From NCBI GenBank assembly GCA_032173965.1, contig CM063284.1, forward strand, positions 104,160,410 through 104,224,409: 64,000 nt of DNA, given 5' to 3'. The stretch's first letter is position 1, and each line of letters begins with the position of its first letter. Of this stretch, positions 40,042 through 56,856 are shown in pieces. Source of the DNA: Sitta carolinensis (taxonomy: Eukaryota; Chordata; Aves; Passeriformes; Sittidae). A model generated the notes under the pieces. The model was given only the letters and a program-made list of their open reading frames with translations, ran no database searches and was not told where the DNA came from. A program made the translations under genes and the position numbers.

Positions 40042-43000
40042 ATAACATCACATTTGTACGCCAGACCTCCACAAATGAGAATAATGTATTCCTTGAAGCA
40101 ATATGTATTCAAAATGCAATAATAACTCAGACCCTCCATTAGGAACTGACATAATGACTAATGAAGTATTATGAGGTTTCCATCTGCAGTTTGCCAGTAC
40201 TTGCTATAGAAAGATAAAATTTTATATGCAAAAATGGTGTCAACCATCATATTAAGAAGGGAAATACTTTAACTGGACAAAAAGAAATGCCAATAATAAC
40301 ACTGTGTACAAAATGCAAAAGAAAGTGGAAATGAAAAAATACTTCTGAATGCACTTTTACAGTTTAATACGGACACTTCCTAAGAGAGATGGCAGGCCTA
40401 GCTTCCTGCTAGGAATTTTTTGCTTGAACAAAATGCATAAACTGAGCTGTACCTCTGTTACAACCTGTCCCTGAAAGCATGGGTTGTCCAGGTTCTTGTT
40501 AATAAATCCCTTGAGGTAGATCAGAGTGAAATGACGATGAGTCATTGGTCCTTGCAAATATACATATGTAGGGTTTATTTTAGAACAATTTGCTTGCAAA
40601 GGGAAACAGGTATGCAGCCATTTGGGTTGTTATTATGTATAGTGACATGACGATATGAAAATATCAATTCGGAAAATGTATAAGAAAATGTATAAGAAGG
40701 AAAGGATAAGAGTAGAAAGATCTCCTCACCATAGGCTTCTCAAACAGATATAGTTGTTGTATTTTCCATGTGTGACGGTCTTAGTCTTGGTCAAAGTGAT
40801 GGCTGCAGACTGGATCCATCAGGTGGTGGGGACAATCCTGAGGAAATCCACAGAACAGAACATCTATTGGGTTTATCTTCCTGTTTAGATGGGAATGCCC
40901 AGGTACCTCTCCTGAATGGGGTGGGGAGTTTCACACTGGATGATGTATTAATGTGGAGGATGGAACCTTTTGGGAGTCCTTCATACTTTCTAAAACAACA
41001 CAGCTGCCCATCGAACCAGGCAATTGAGTCAATTATGGCCCATTATGGCTCATCAGCAGAGATGAACACACCCAGGCTACATGTGCATGTCCCCTGGGAG
41101 GGGAAGTGGGGGACGGGAGAGGAGGGGAGTCTTACAACCTAGTGGTTTGTGCAGGGGAGGACAACTTACCATGACAAGTGGCACTATCATCTCCACAGGA
41201 TCCCTCTCCTATCTCACTCATCATTCACCTTCAGTCTTACCAGATCAGAGGTTAGCCATTACACACACGAAAGCTCACCTCCTCCATTTCAACAAATAGC
41301 CATTTCCTCTGGCATCTCCACAAATGGGGAAATGTTTTGAGTCATTATCCCCAAAGAGTTCAGTATCTCAGCCTTACAATGAAGGAGTCCAAGTTCCCCA
41401 AAAACTTTTGAGTTTCAGATCCAGGCACATATGCTGTCTCTTTCTGTCTTTTCCTTGTTCTCACTGAATTTCACCCTCTTTTAAAAGTCCAGCTTCATCA
41501 GGAGCAGTAGAAAAAGCTCTTACTGTAAAAGAGCTCCTGCTATAAGATCCTTGAGCTTTCTCAGGCTCGAAAGGAAATTGCAGTCGGGTCTCAACTTGCC
41601 ATGTGCAACCTCTAGATACTGAGCTGAAAGGAAAAAGGCATGAATTTCATCAGCTGTGATTTTGTATGAGATCCACTGAGCTTGTGCTTAACTCCATGCT
41701 GTCCACCCTTGCTAAACATATTCAGCATATTGCTGGATGCAGACTCTGAAGGAGCAGGACACAAGTTAGGTCCAAGGACATCGTCACGTCGTAGAACAAA
41801 TGTGGCTTTGGGTTGGAAGTAACAAGCAAGCTGTTCAGCTCAGCCCAGTGCATTAGATAAGATGTGAATCTTCTGGGAAAAAAACAAAAAAAACAAAAAA
41901 ACCCTGAAAGTTTTAAGTTCCTTTGCATAACCTATGTATCCATGCTTACAAGACTTTATCGGCAGATGATGAAGTAATTTGTTACTGCAATTATCTCATG
42001 TTCTGAAAAACAGAACTTTTCAAACACTTGGGGATGGAAACATATCTTCACTTATTAAAAAGTGAGTTGCAGACAAGTTTCTCTGTCAAACTTGTACACA
42101 TACTGGATTTACTTGTGTGGATGTAGGCTAGGGTTTGGCCAACACAGCTTGTCCGAGTCCCGGTGCTTCAAATGGCAATAGGATGCTCTACTCTGGCTAG
42201 CCATTAGCACAGGGACTGAGGGTGTCTTCACAGTAAAGTAATAAAATAGTGGAGTAGTAGCTGAGCTGAGTTCCTGAGCTTATAAAAACAGTCTTCCTGA
42301 GGCTTCAGCACTACTTTCACCTATGTGATTCATGGTCGTAGCCACCTGCAGCTACAATTAGCTGGGTTAAGTGTGAGGTCCTCTGGGAACCTCTCTGAGG
42401 GCTCTTGGTAACTCACTAATTTGTGCAACTCTAGGAGTTGGTTCAGACCTCATTTCCTCTTTTGCCTCATGGAAGGGCTCAGCCTGCTGACACATTTAAC
42501 CCACTCACCTCCAGCTATGCACATGTACCAGCTCTGTCCACTCATGGTGCCAAAGCAAGACTCCAATGCATTCTTTTGCAAGATGTAATGAAAGCTGCAT
42601 GAGACGAGATGAGATGATGATTTAAGCCACTGTTTCAGTTATCAGAGTAGAAGATTAGTTCTCTGAGGCACCAGAGTTGAAGATACCCCAGGGTGCAGAG
42701 CTGTACCCTGTAAGGGTATGTATGCACCCATGCCTGGAAGAGTCAACAGAAACTTCAGCACTTCTACAGAGGAACAGAATCCTTCTGATACTTTGAGCCT
42801 CTGAGAGGCTCTCCCTGATTCTCTTCAGAGCACACCAGTATGGAAGCCTTACTGCTGCTGAAGCAGACAGCTACTGAGGCTGAAGCCAGGTCCCTCATCC
42901 AACTGCTTGGAGGGCTGTGGCTCAGCTACACTCAGAGCACGCAGACCATATGGTGCCCAGATGATTTATAATAGCACTTACTCGGTGGTCTGGAGTTCTG

Positions 43001-46000
43001 ATGTTTCACTGGCTGGCAAAAGGGACAACTTCTCTCTAAAGCAGTTACTGACAGGTGCCAGTGCTCGTGTTTGCTCTTCTGTGCCCATGTAATGAAGCCT
43101 AGAGTTGTGCAGAGGGGCTGTGCCTACAGCGTCACAGAATGATGATTAGCAACTTCACACAACAGAAGTCAAAATGCAAGATTAAAGCACAACATGTAGT
43201 TAGCAAACAGGGTACAATTGTCTCATTTTTTCATTAGGCTGTAGGATAAGAGAGGATAAGGCAGCCTTGAAATATTTTGGCTGCCACTTGTTATCTAGAA
43301 CCTTTCTAGTAGAAAGCTTCTAAACCAGCCTAGCCAAGCCAGATGTGAAACTGATGTTCCAAAGAGTTAGAGAGGGCCCAGTGCTCTTTAAATATAGTTT
43401 ATATCACATCTACTAAAAAAGTGCTTATTACTTTTATCATGGAAATACCATAAGGCATTTAATTTTCACACTCACACACCAATCCCCCTTGTGCTTGACA
43501 CTGCAAGCACGGAGAACTGCTCACCTCTCTGGAGCTCTGGGAGCATTGGCACAATTGTTCTTCAAACAGTTTTTTTCAACATATTAAGAGGAAATATGCT
43601 CAGCATAATATAAAAATATGTACTAAAGTCAATGCAGGAGTCTGTCTTTCTTCCAGTAAAGATGTAGCCTGTTTCAGGAGTACAGACTTCTGACTATGGA
43701 TGACAGGATAGACTGGCATTGCCCAAAGTTTCTCTCTTAGCTCTGCTCTTACTTAGCACTTGGCTAGAGTAATAGTTTCTTGCATAAGATTATATAAAAC
43801 AAGACTGTACTGTGCAAAGTGCCCCAAATTATTTAATCAATATGTCTCATGGTGTCTGGATGATTACACACAAAATGCCAGGGGCAACAAAGCAATAAAA
43901 GCAACAAGACACTAGAAGTATTGTTCAGATAGCTGTGTAATAATGTTAGGCAATTTAATTGTCTGTGTTGAAAGTTAATTACTTACTTTAGGGAAACACC
44001 GATTTAATGTTTTCAGTCAAGTAAGTGGCTAAGAGTCATTAAAAGGAACCCATATTACAAATACCTTCATGCCACATTGTTTTTATTTCCAGGGATAAAA
44101 GTTCTCACCTCTTACCCCCCAACCAACCTCTGTTCTAAACAGATTTCAATGCTTTTCTCCATAGCTTTTGGGAACAAAAGCTCAGAATGAACCTTTGTGG
44201 ACCTTGTAAGAACATGCCCAGATGTCACAGGTGTCTGACATCAGCAGCACATAGCAGAGAAATGTAAGGAAATCCACTAAATGAAAATTTCAACTGCATC
44301 AGAGATAAAATGGGGCATACTGCATAAGCTAGTCATTAATGTAACAGTGATTAGAGGCTAAAACTCAGGCAGATTGTACCTTAAAAACCCTCCAAACCCA
44401 ACACACACACACATACACCCCCCAGGCTCCAAAGCAAAGAACAGTCAGAGTCAAGAAATGAGCCAGAAATACGTATTTGGTATGTAAAGATAAATATTGG
44501 AAACTTGAATAATGTTGCTGAAATGGCCTTTTTAGGTGAGCTTCACTGAGTTCAGTATACTTTGCCTGTAAGAAGCATTGTCTGTTAATAGGCTTAAGGG
44601 AGGCATGGAGGAATTGGAAGGAGAAGAAATAACTAAAATAAACACACCCTAATTTGTTCATAATAACAGCATCTTCCAAATGCTTTCCTTGCTTTTATAG
44701 TCACTTTACAAACCACCAGTAGGTAACAAAAACATTCCTGCAAAGGGTGTGTGTGAACACAAATCTGTCCTAGGTAGGAATAATCCAGTCAATCGCAGAG
44801 GTGTAAAGAACACTTCAGGTGGGGAAAGTAGTGTGAAGCACCATTTTGTTTGATACTTGCTCTTTCTTAGCAATTCTTGAGATCAAGAGTGGAAGAGGCA
44901 TAATTATCAACCCTGAAAACCTGGCACAGTATAAGATCTTCCAGGCATTCCTAGTAAGAGCATCAGCCAAAAGTCTCCTCCACTCACCCACTGCCCTCAG
45001 AGGACAGTTCTGTCACATGCTGTGCATCCGGAGATATGCACAAGAGTCTGATCTGCACTCTCACCCCAGAACCTGAAATGTCTGATGTACTGCCCTCCCA
45101 TTTAGATACTTGCCAGCATTTTAAAAGCTGCCACTGAAATACTCTTTAATCCTGGGGTGAAGTTTTGCTCATCAAAATTTGCAAACCTGCCTTACAACTT
45201 ATTAGCTGCTTTGAATCTTATCTCGGAGTGTGGCCCAAGGTGTGGTACACAAAGTAGGGAAGGGAATGCCTTTCTTGCTTGAAGGTCTTAACCCTCTAGC
45301 ACATGTAAGGCTTGTAACAGAGAGGGTAGATGCAGGCCCCTGACATGTGGAAGGCATTTAAGTGCCTGCACAAAGGATGGGAGGGGAGGGGAGGAGAGGA
45401 GTCAAACATCAAATAGAAACCAGAACTCTGGAAAAGCTGCTGCCAGCTGCCAAAGCATGGGGCGACAACAATTGTTGACTGGGCACTGGTGTCCAGCCTC
45501 TGGAGAAGTCTGACTGCTGGGAGCTCAACTAGAGAGCAGTATCTCTGATCAGCTGCATCAGGAAATGCTCGAGTGCCTTGCCCCCTATATTCTTTTCTGG
45601 TATTTTAATCTTCATTAGTTTAGATTGCTACTCAGATACCTAAAATCTGTGTCCAGAGCTTGGGACAGAGAATTTCAGGGACAGCAGGCTGCATTCTTTG
45701 CAATGGGAACAGAGTAGAACCAAATATTTTTAACAAGTGTCATTACTGTCTTCTGATTACTGTCCCACCAACATTGCAATTTGCTTCCAAATTCAGCTGC
45801 AGCTGTTATCAGGTAGGTTTTCTGCTTATCACACAGTTGTAACTAGCACTTCATGACAGTAGTTCATCCTCCTCTTTGGGGTTCAGATAGCCCGTGTCAT
45901 CTTCCAGCAAATGAATCAGAGTTCTGCATTTTTGCAGTGTATTGCTTACTCATAATTTTTTATAAATTTGATGGCTCCTTCTTCCTCTTAGGTCTGCATG

Positions 46001-47861
46001 TAGTAGAGCACCCCCAAATCCATTTGTAACAGTGCTGCAGTTTTGTGCCCCACCTGGGCAAACTGGCCATGGGATAGATGGATATGCTAAAAAATACCAG
46101 TTAACAACAGTTTGCATATCTAGACTTTCTCCAGCAGAAAAACTAGTTATTATTGGTTAAGTTATAAGGTTTTGCTCAATTAGGCTATAAAAAATTCAAA
46201 GTCTGAAAGAAATGCTATTTTCTGACAATTGAAAATTGTATTGTTACCATTTTATTATTTTTTTTAATTAGCAGATAAGAAGGGCAGAGAAAGTGGGAGG
46301 ATTTAGATTCATGACCAAGTTCCCCTCTTTGCTAACAGGGTAGCAGTAATAGCGTTATAACCTGTGTTTTGCACAATATATATCTCAGGAAGATACAATA
46401 CCTTATCCTCTGAATTAGTGAAAGGAATAAACAGGCAAGTACTAACTGCAAGTAATTTTGTTCCATTTAATTCTCTTCCAAAAATGAATCACAAAGTTCA
46501 TGAGCTTATCTTACTAACATGAATCTTGTCAACTCTCCTTTTAACTAATTCCAGCCCTGTAGCTTTGAAGCTTGCCGGGGTTGTGGGGCATGGAGCTGAG
46601 CAAATTTCCCAGGAAATCTTGAGCATGTGTGTGGGAGGGGCAGCGTGCCATGATTGTGGTCTCACTGTAACTTTTTGCAACTATTTCCAATGTCACAGTG
46701 ACCTGCAGTTATTTGAAAAGGAAGTTTCCAGCTGCAAGTATCTTTAATTTGCAAGTCTTACCTACTCAGTGAAAGAAGCCTGCTGGGACTGGTATGCATC
46801 CCTATTAAAGTCATGTGAACGCTTTTTTATGTTTTTAATTACGCCGTTTACATGACACCTCTGATCTCACGATGATTTTATATAGGAACTCCGGTTAGGT
46901 TTGCTTTTCACAGCTAAAGAGTGCTACTGAAACAATTTTTATATTTAAGCACTGGGATGTGCCGAGTGGAACCAGAGATGAGTCAGCAGTTAGCTGGGTT
47001 ATTTGAATAGCAGAACGAGCCCTGCCTGCCGCTAGGAAACCGTCCACAAAGGTCAGACCGAGTGCTTAGGATTTAGACACCACCACTCTGGTGACAGGAA
47101 TTCTCTCCAGACCTCGGCGGTTTTTAGAACAAGCACCGTTCTATTTGACGTTTTGGACGTTGCTGTATTAACCAGCGGCTACTTGGCATCTAAATGAGGA
47201 ATGCTCGACACCATCGGTACTACCCACTGTGAGCCGCGCCTGCCACGCTGACGGCGCTGCAGTCTCCCCAGACAGAGGAGCTGGGTGCTAAAATTAGTAC
47301 AAACTATTAAAACAAGGGTATTGAGTAAGGATCTGCTGAATCTCATCAGCATGAAACACTGAAGAGGAGGTAAGGAGTCACTACTGCCCTTTCTGCAGAA
47401 GTTGGGTCTGTAATTCACATGTAGGGACAGCACAGCTGACAAACTGACTGCCCCAGAACGGAGACAGCTGAGCTGCCATGGGAAATCAGGAACTGAGCCA
47501 CAGCAGCTTACAAAGGACGGCATTCAAATAGAGCAAAGACAGTGAGAACTTTTACAAGTTTTTACCTACACTATCAGGAGTTTTGGGGGGGAAGGGGTGT
47601 TAAGCCAAATACAGGATGTGTAGGAAGACAGGCAAGGCACTACTTCTCACAAACAGTCCTGGAGAGGAAACGGTTTATAAGCTAAAATTCATTTAGGGTT
47701 CAGCTCTGTTGCCTCTGCAACCGCAGGAAACAAGCATCCCAGCCCCACTTGTGAGTCATGGCTTTTGGGAACTTCACCTTGAAGAGCAGGAAAGAGTCCA
47801 CTCAAGGTAGAATGGATCTCTTATTCCTTCTCATGGGATCACTGCCTAAGCGCCTTCGGTT

Positions 47862-47863
<2 letters not shown>
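40042..47863. other. Intergenic DNA, no gene recognised
   Basis: Mostly unique AT-rich sequence. A short AC repeat lies near 44401-44415. A segment around 46.8-47.2 kb has higher GC content and an AP-1/NF-E2-like site at 46979-46988, so it could be regulatory (inference). No exon is supported. Confidence 0.5.
46979..46988 (+). promoter_or_regulatory. AP-1/NF-E2-like site TGAGTCAGCA
   Basis: A full TPA-response element followed by the GCA extension preferred by Maf-containing dimers, in a locally GC-richer block of the intergenic region. A single motif is weak evidence of function. Confidence 0.25.

Positions 47864-47899
<36 letters not shown>
47864..47899. repeat. A36 homopolymer
   Basis: Thirty-six consecutive A. 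No retroposon body or target duplication is recognisable around it. Confidence 0.94.
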
Positions 47900-47901
<2 letters not shown>

Positions 47902-50554
47902 GAAGGCACAATAAGAAACACAGCTGCTTGTGATGGTTCCACCCTCCCTTATTCAATTGTTCAGTGGTTTAACATTCAGCCTGAATGTTGCAGACCTACT
48001 TTTAATTCTCTCTTCTAGCTGAGAGGATTCAAGGCCACATTGTTCCCGCCCTCCACTCAAGTGACCTATCTACAAAACAGCTGAATTAATAACAAAAATA
48101 AAAGGAGAAAGACATCCCACGACAAATGCCTTCATGTTCTGCTGACCCACTTCAGTAAGAACACTTGAAAATTCTGTGGCTCTTACTGAGAATGATTTTG
48201 CCAGGACTAAGAACTGCAATTATTCCATAAAAACCAGTGTTACTTGTTCCAGACACACACAGACTTTAAGGCACCCTCTGCATCAGAGCTGAGCAGGGGT
48301 TTAAAATTTCTTTGCAAGAGAAATCCCAAGCCTCTGAGCTACACACCAAAAATCCATTTTTATCAGTCTCTCTGACATGTTTTTATGAGAACATTAAATG
48401 CCATTAAAGTCGAGAGAGTAAAACCAGGATTCTGCCAAAGGCAAGGCTGAGAAGAATAGTATTAGTGAACTACAATTCGTCATCACAAGGCCAAATGGCA
48501 TATAGGTGTTGCTATACAACAACACAGCCCTGGCCGTAAGCGAGCACTGGGGTTTAACAATTGGCATTTATTGCTGTAGGTAAATACCAGCTGCCTCTCT
48601 CTGAGCCCCAGCAGTTTAGTTTATATCACAGGTTTTAGTCTTTCGTATGTAAACAAAGTTATGCAAACATATACATTTGAATTTGGGGTCGTTTTTTTCA
48701 AAGCTAATCTTAACAAAAGAAGAAGAGAGCTCACTGAGATACTGAGAAGTGAAATGCAGGAGCAGTGTCTCTGGTTTGAGTTACAAGGAAAGCCATAAGT
48801 CCTTTTGAAACCCAATCTTTGCCAAACATACTCCACATGTGTGTTTGTGCATGTAGGCTTGTAACAAAAGCTGGCAGAGGCCTCGTTTTACTCTCTTCTG
48901 TAATGAACGAATTTGATTAAAGGGCCAAAAATTCAACTCGTCCAAGAGCTGCAATGTGAAAAATCCTTGCACCATTAGCCTTTGCTGTGGCAGGAACAGG
49001 ACTTCTGTGGAAACGGAGCATATTTTCCCTCTATGCACGATGCACCAAAATAGCTTTTCGGGGCTAAAAAAAACCCCAAACCAAAACAACAAACAAATCA
49101 AAAAGCCCCAACCAAAACCAACATACATTCGGGTTGGGAGCCGGCATTCGTGCCGGGAGCTGTGCTGCCACCTCCTGGTGGCTCCGGGAATGGCCCCAGC
49201 CGGCGGCCGCAGGACTTCGCCTCCTTCAGAAGCATCAAGATTGGTACTAATTGCACCGAGAGTTTACAAAAGTTCTCGTTCCAGCTTTTAATCGCTGCCC
49301 CCTCCGAACGTAGAAACTTCTCTGGAAGGAAGGAAAAAAAAAAAAAGGAGAAAAAATAAAAAAAAAAGGGCTGACTGAGGGGAAAACCTTTGTGAAGCGT
49401 TCAGATTTCTGGTGATTCCGTTCAGCACCTTTTCCCCCTTTCTGCTTCTCCACGCGCTTCGTACAGGCCCACAGTCACAGGGATCAGGTCATCATCCCTG
49501 TGTGCACAGCTCCCACGCCTCAGCAAAGCTTCCTGGGACTGAGGTAGAGCAGGAGCTTCAGAGCTCTCATCACTGTTCTCTGGTGACATTTCTTAAAAGT
49601 TCAGTTCGCAACAGCAGCCTGCCACGAAACAGCAAAATGCTCTCAGCCAAATGACTTTTCTTAATTTTGTAACATAAATTCTGAAGGTATTAACAGTGTA
49701 ATTCCTAGAACTGTCAGAAGCAGCATTGATCATCCTTTCTCTCAAGACAAAAAACTGGCAGGACCACAAGCATTCTAATTATGGCAAAATTGCTCCAGAA
49801 CACTGTAGCAAATCTGCCACACCTTCCATACCTCAAAAACTATAGAGGATACAGCTACGAGAAGTGGAACAAAAAGGAATGCCTCAATTCTCACATATCA
49901 AAACGATCACTCACAGCAGGAGTTCTTAAAAACATAGTGGTATTGTTTAATTTAAAAACCAAGAATAACATTTTCAGACAGAAGACAAAAAGGACAGAGA
50001 CAGCACACATTCCTTCTTCATCCAGCTCTGTTCTTACTGTGCTTTGAAAAAAACAGAAAGACGAAATAAATAAATAAATGATTGCAATGAAATGTCATTA
50101 ATTCAATATCGGCAGCCCCACAGATCTGGTAAGAAGCATCACTCAAGCAACTCTACCCATATATACCTTGTTTTAAAAAATACACTAGAATTTACATTAT
50201 AGTTTTTTTAAAAGTGGCATTAATATAGTACTCAGTGTCCAGAAATGGAGGCACTGAGGTGGTAAAATACATGCTCAACTACATTTATAAGACTTAAAAT
50301 GTTTAATGTGCAAGTCTCAGACAGAAATGATTAATTTACAATACATTAAAATTTGAAGGATGGGAATTTCTTCTTGTGTATGATCACAGTAGCAGGTGAA
50401 ATACTCAGTTGCTGAAGTACAAACATCAGTATGCTTAAGTGACTTATGCATCATTTTTAAGGCAAAAATAGGTAACAACATGACCACACAGTTGCAAAAA
50501 TATTTACACATATTATCAGAGAAACATTATACTTCTAGCATGAAAATTTTAATT
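47900..50554. other. Intergenic DNA between TGIF1 and MYL12 (MYL12-proximal part)
   Basis: Mostly AT-rich. It contains a GC-rich island of about 180 bases (49136-49320) with a CTCF-like motif, then a purine-rich low-complexity stretch (49331-49369). No coding exon is supported. Confidence 0.5.
49165..49178 (-). promoter_or_regulatory. CTCF-like motif
   Basis: On the minus strand the 14 bases read CCAGGAGGTGGCAG. This agrees with the CTCF core CCASYAGRKGGCRS at 13 of 14 positions, differing only at position 5. It sits in a small GC-rich island between the two genes, about 1.4 kb past the MYL12 3' end, where a domain boundary would make sense. Binding is not shown. Confidence 0.4.
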
Positions 50555-50910
50555 ATGCACTTAGTAGACAGTGATTTATTTGAAAAATTACCATTAAAAA
50601 TGTGAAATTAATCTAGCTAGGATGAGTAGCACTGACATTTTTACCCGGGCCTCCACACTCTGATCTTTGCCCCTCAACCTCTATCACTGTAAAACATCCT
50701 CTCTCTCCCTGCCACTTTCCAGTCCTATTACAAAGGTGTAAGTGTGCCTGAGCAGCTTTACAATCCTCAGAGGAAGAAGCCCCGGTGCTAAAAATGTATG
50801 CAAAAGGTCCCAACAAGAAAAAAAGGAAAAAAACAGATCCTGAGAAATAAAATTAGTGAGAAGAAAAAAAAAAATCGAAAGTGCTATTCCACAGGTATCC
50901 AGGGATTTGC
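50555..50910 (-). other. MYL12B: MYL12 3' untranslated region
   Basis: About 350 bases from the stop codon to just past an AATAAA hexamer. T-rich at its start, then of mixed composition. The cleavage point is estimated. Confidence 0.65.
50575..50580 (-). terminator. MYL12B: MYL12 poly(A) signal AATAAA
   Basis: TTTATT on the plus strand, AATAAA on the gene's strand, about 330 bases after the stop. It is the first canonical hexamer downstream of the coding sequence. Confidence 0.65.
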
Positions 50911-55316
<4,406 letters not shown>

Positions 55317-55559
55317 CTAAGGAGAGAAGAAAATACAGTAAATGCAGTAAGATCAGAGTTAGGATTTTATAAAAGGAAAAAGTACTACGGTTTAATGTTA
55401 CAGCGCGTCTCTAACGCATTCTGACTTCCTCTCACCACAACGTATTTCCCCAGTATTTTCAAGAAGCGAAAAAGAGAAGCAGAAAATAAGGATAAAGGAA
55501 AGACAGACTAATAAACCAGAAAAACAGTAATTATTAAAAGACGTAAAATAACTTTAATT

Positions 55560-56270
55560 TTAGTCCTGAAAGGACCCTCACCCCAGCGGTGGCTGCGGGG
55601 ACGCGGTACGGGGCAGACGCGGAAGGGAGGAAGCGGCACCGGCGGCGCCCGCGGATGCTCCGGCGCTTCCTGGAGAAACCATCGCCCTGCCGGGCCGCGG
55701 GTGGGGACGAGCGCCGGCAGAGGCGGCTGGAGGGCAGCGACACGGCAGCCTGAGCCTTCCCTTAGGGATCGCAGCCCGGCCCGGCTTCCCTGGGCGGCGG
55801 CCGGCTCGGCACGGCCCCGCGGCCGCTTGCCCGCGCCCCCCGCCTGGGCCACGTTGGAGCATCCCGGGGGAAGCGGCGGCCGCCGGCGCTGCTCCCGGTC
55901 GCCGCCTGCAGGGGAGGGATGGAGGCAGCCCGTGGGGACGGGGTCCGCGGTGCTTCGGCCGTCAGCGGGAGCTTCCCGCGGGGTTTTACTTTCGGATATG
56001 GAAAACCTCCGCACGCTGCGGGTGGAGCGCCGTTCCGTGCTCCCGGAGCCGGCGCCCGCGGCGTCCCCAGGTTCACACCGTGGTGCCGCATCGGCGAGGT
56101 GAAGGGAGGCCTCCGCGTCCTGCAGGGAAGCCCGGCCCGCATCAGCAGGTGTGAGGGGTTATCCATACCTTCAGCCTTCCTCGTGTGTCCCTTGAGGCAT
56201 CAGAAGAATTCTAGATTGCATCTTAAAGTCTTCTAGGGGGGTGCTCCCGCAGGAGCGAGGCTTAATGCCT
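55560..56270. promoter_or_regulatory. MYL12B: CpG island with MYL12 promoter and non-coding first exon
   Basis: About 700 bases rich in GC and CG dinucleotides directly upstream of the spliced 5' UTR of MYL12. A good minus-strand donor, ggg/gtgagg, lies at 55582/55581 and would give a 264-base first intron; other possible donors are near 55990 and 56168. A CCAAT box on the gene's strand lies at 56296-56300. The exact start of transcription and which donor is used cannot be fixed from sequence. Open frames on both strands here are composition effects. Confidence 0.75.
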
Positions 56271-56687
56271 CTCGCCGCCGAAGATTGTAAGGCCGATTGG
56301 AGGATTTACTTTTGCATGTAATTTCATAATGAAAAAGGATGACACTTATTTTCCAGTCTTCGCTTGATGTAGGATCTCAAATAAATTGAGGTACAAGCTG
56401 GTTTTATTGTAGGGGGATGGTGTCTGAAATTACTTCAGAAGCAGTTCGGTTTTAGCCCACTTGTACATTCTTTAAATTTTCCGAAGGGAATGCTTATTCC
56501 CATGTTGCTTGTTGAAGTCCCACATAAATAGCTTGGGCTTCAAAAAAACTGTTGTTGAGTGCACAAAAAGGCCCTGAGGTAGTCAGATGGGAAAGCTGCA
56601 CTGCCAGATCATCATTCTTTGAACCCCCCTCCTCCCTGCTGTCGGCTTTGACGGTGTACAGTCTGTGTCTTGGAAAACAAGGAGTCT
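56271..56687. other. Intergenic DNA upstream of the MYL12 promoter
   Basis: AT-rich sequence, no gene or repeat recognised. Confidence 0.5.
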
Positions 56688-56856
56688 TGAGGAGGAAAGG
56701 CATTGGCCAGGCATTGGAGTAAGTTGCCCAAGGAAGGTGGTGGAGTCACCATCTCTGGAAGTGTTCAAGAAGTGTCTGGATGTGGCACGTGTGGTGCTGG
56801 GTTGATGGTTGGACTAGATCATCTTAAAGGTCTCTTTCAACCTTGATCATTCTGTA
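56688..56856 (+). mobile_element. CR1 LINE fragment, 3' end
   Basis: A short diverged CR1 3' end: AGGCATTGGAGTAAGTTGCC, GTGGAGTCACCATCTCTGGA, GGTTGGACTAGATCATCTTA, AAGGTCTCTTTCAACC and a degraded GATCATTCTG end. Confidence 0.88.

Noticed and set aside
39632..40122. Open frames of 89-121 codons on both strands near 39.6-40.1 kb
   Set aside because: They lie mostly inside a decayed CR1 element and carry its sequence.
40766..41300. Possible further LTR starting TGTGACGG
   Set aside because: Some phrases recall bird ERV LTRs, but no matching end, poly(A) signal or target duplication was found.
55508..56236. Overlapping frames on both strands in the MYL12 CpG island
   Set aside because: Arginine/proline/alanine-rich translations in every frame are a base-composition effect. 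The region fits a promoter and non-coding first exon.
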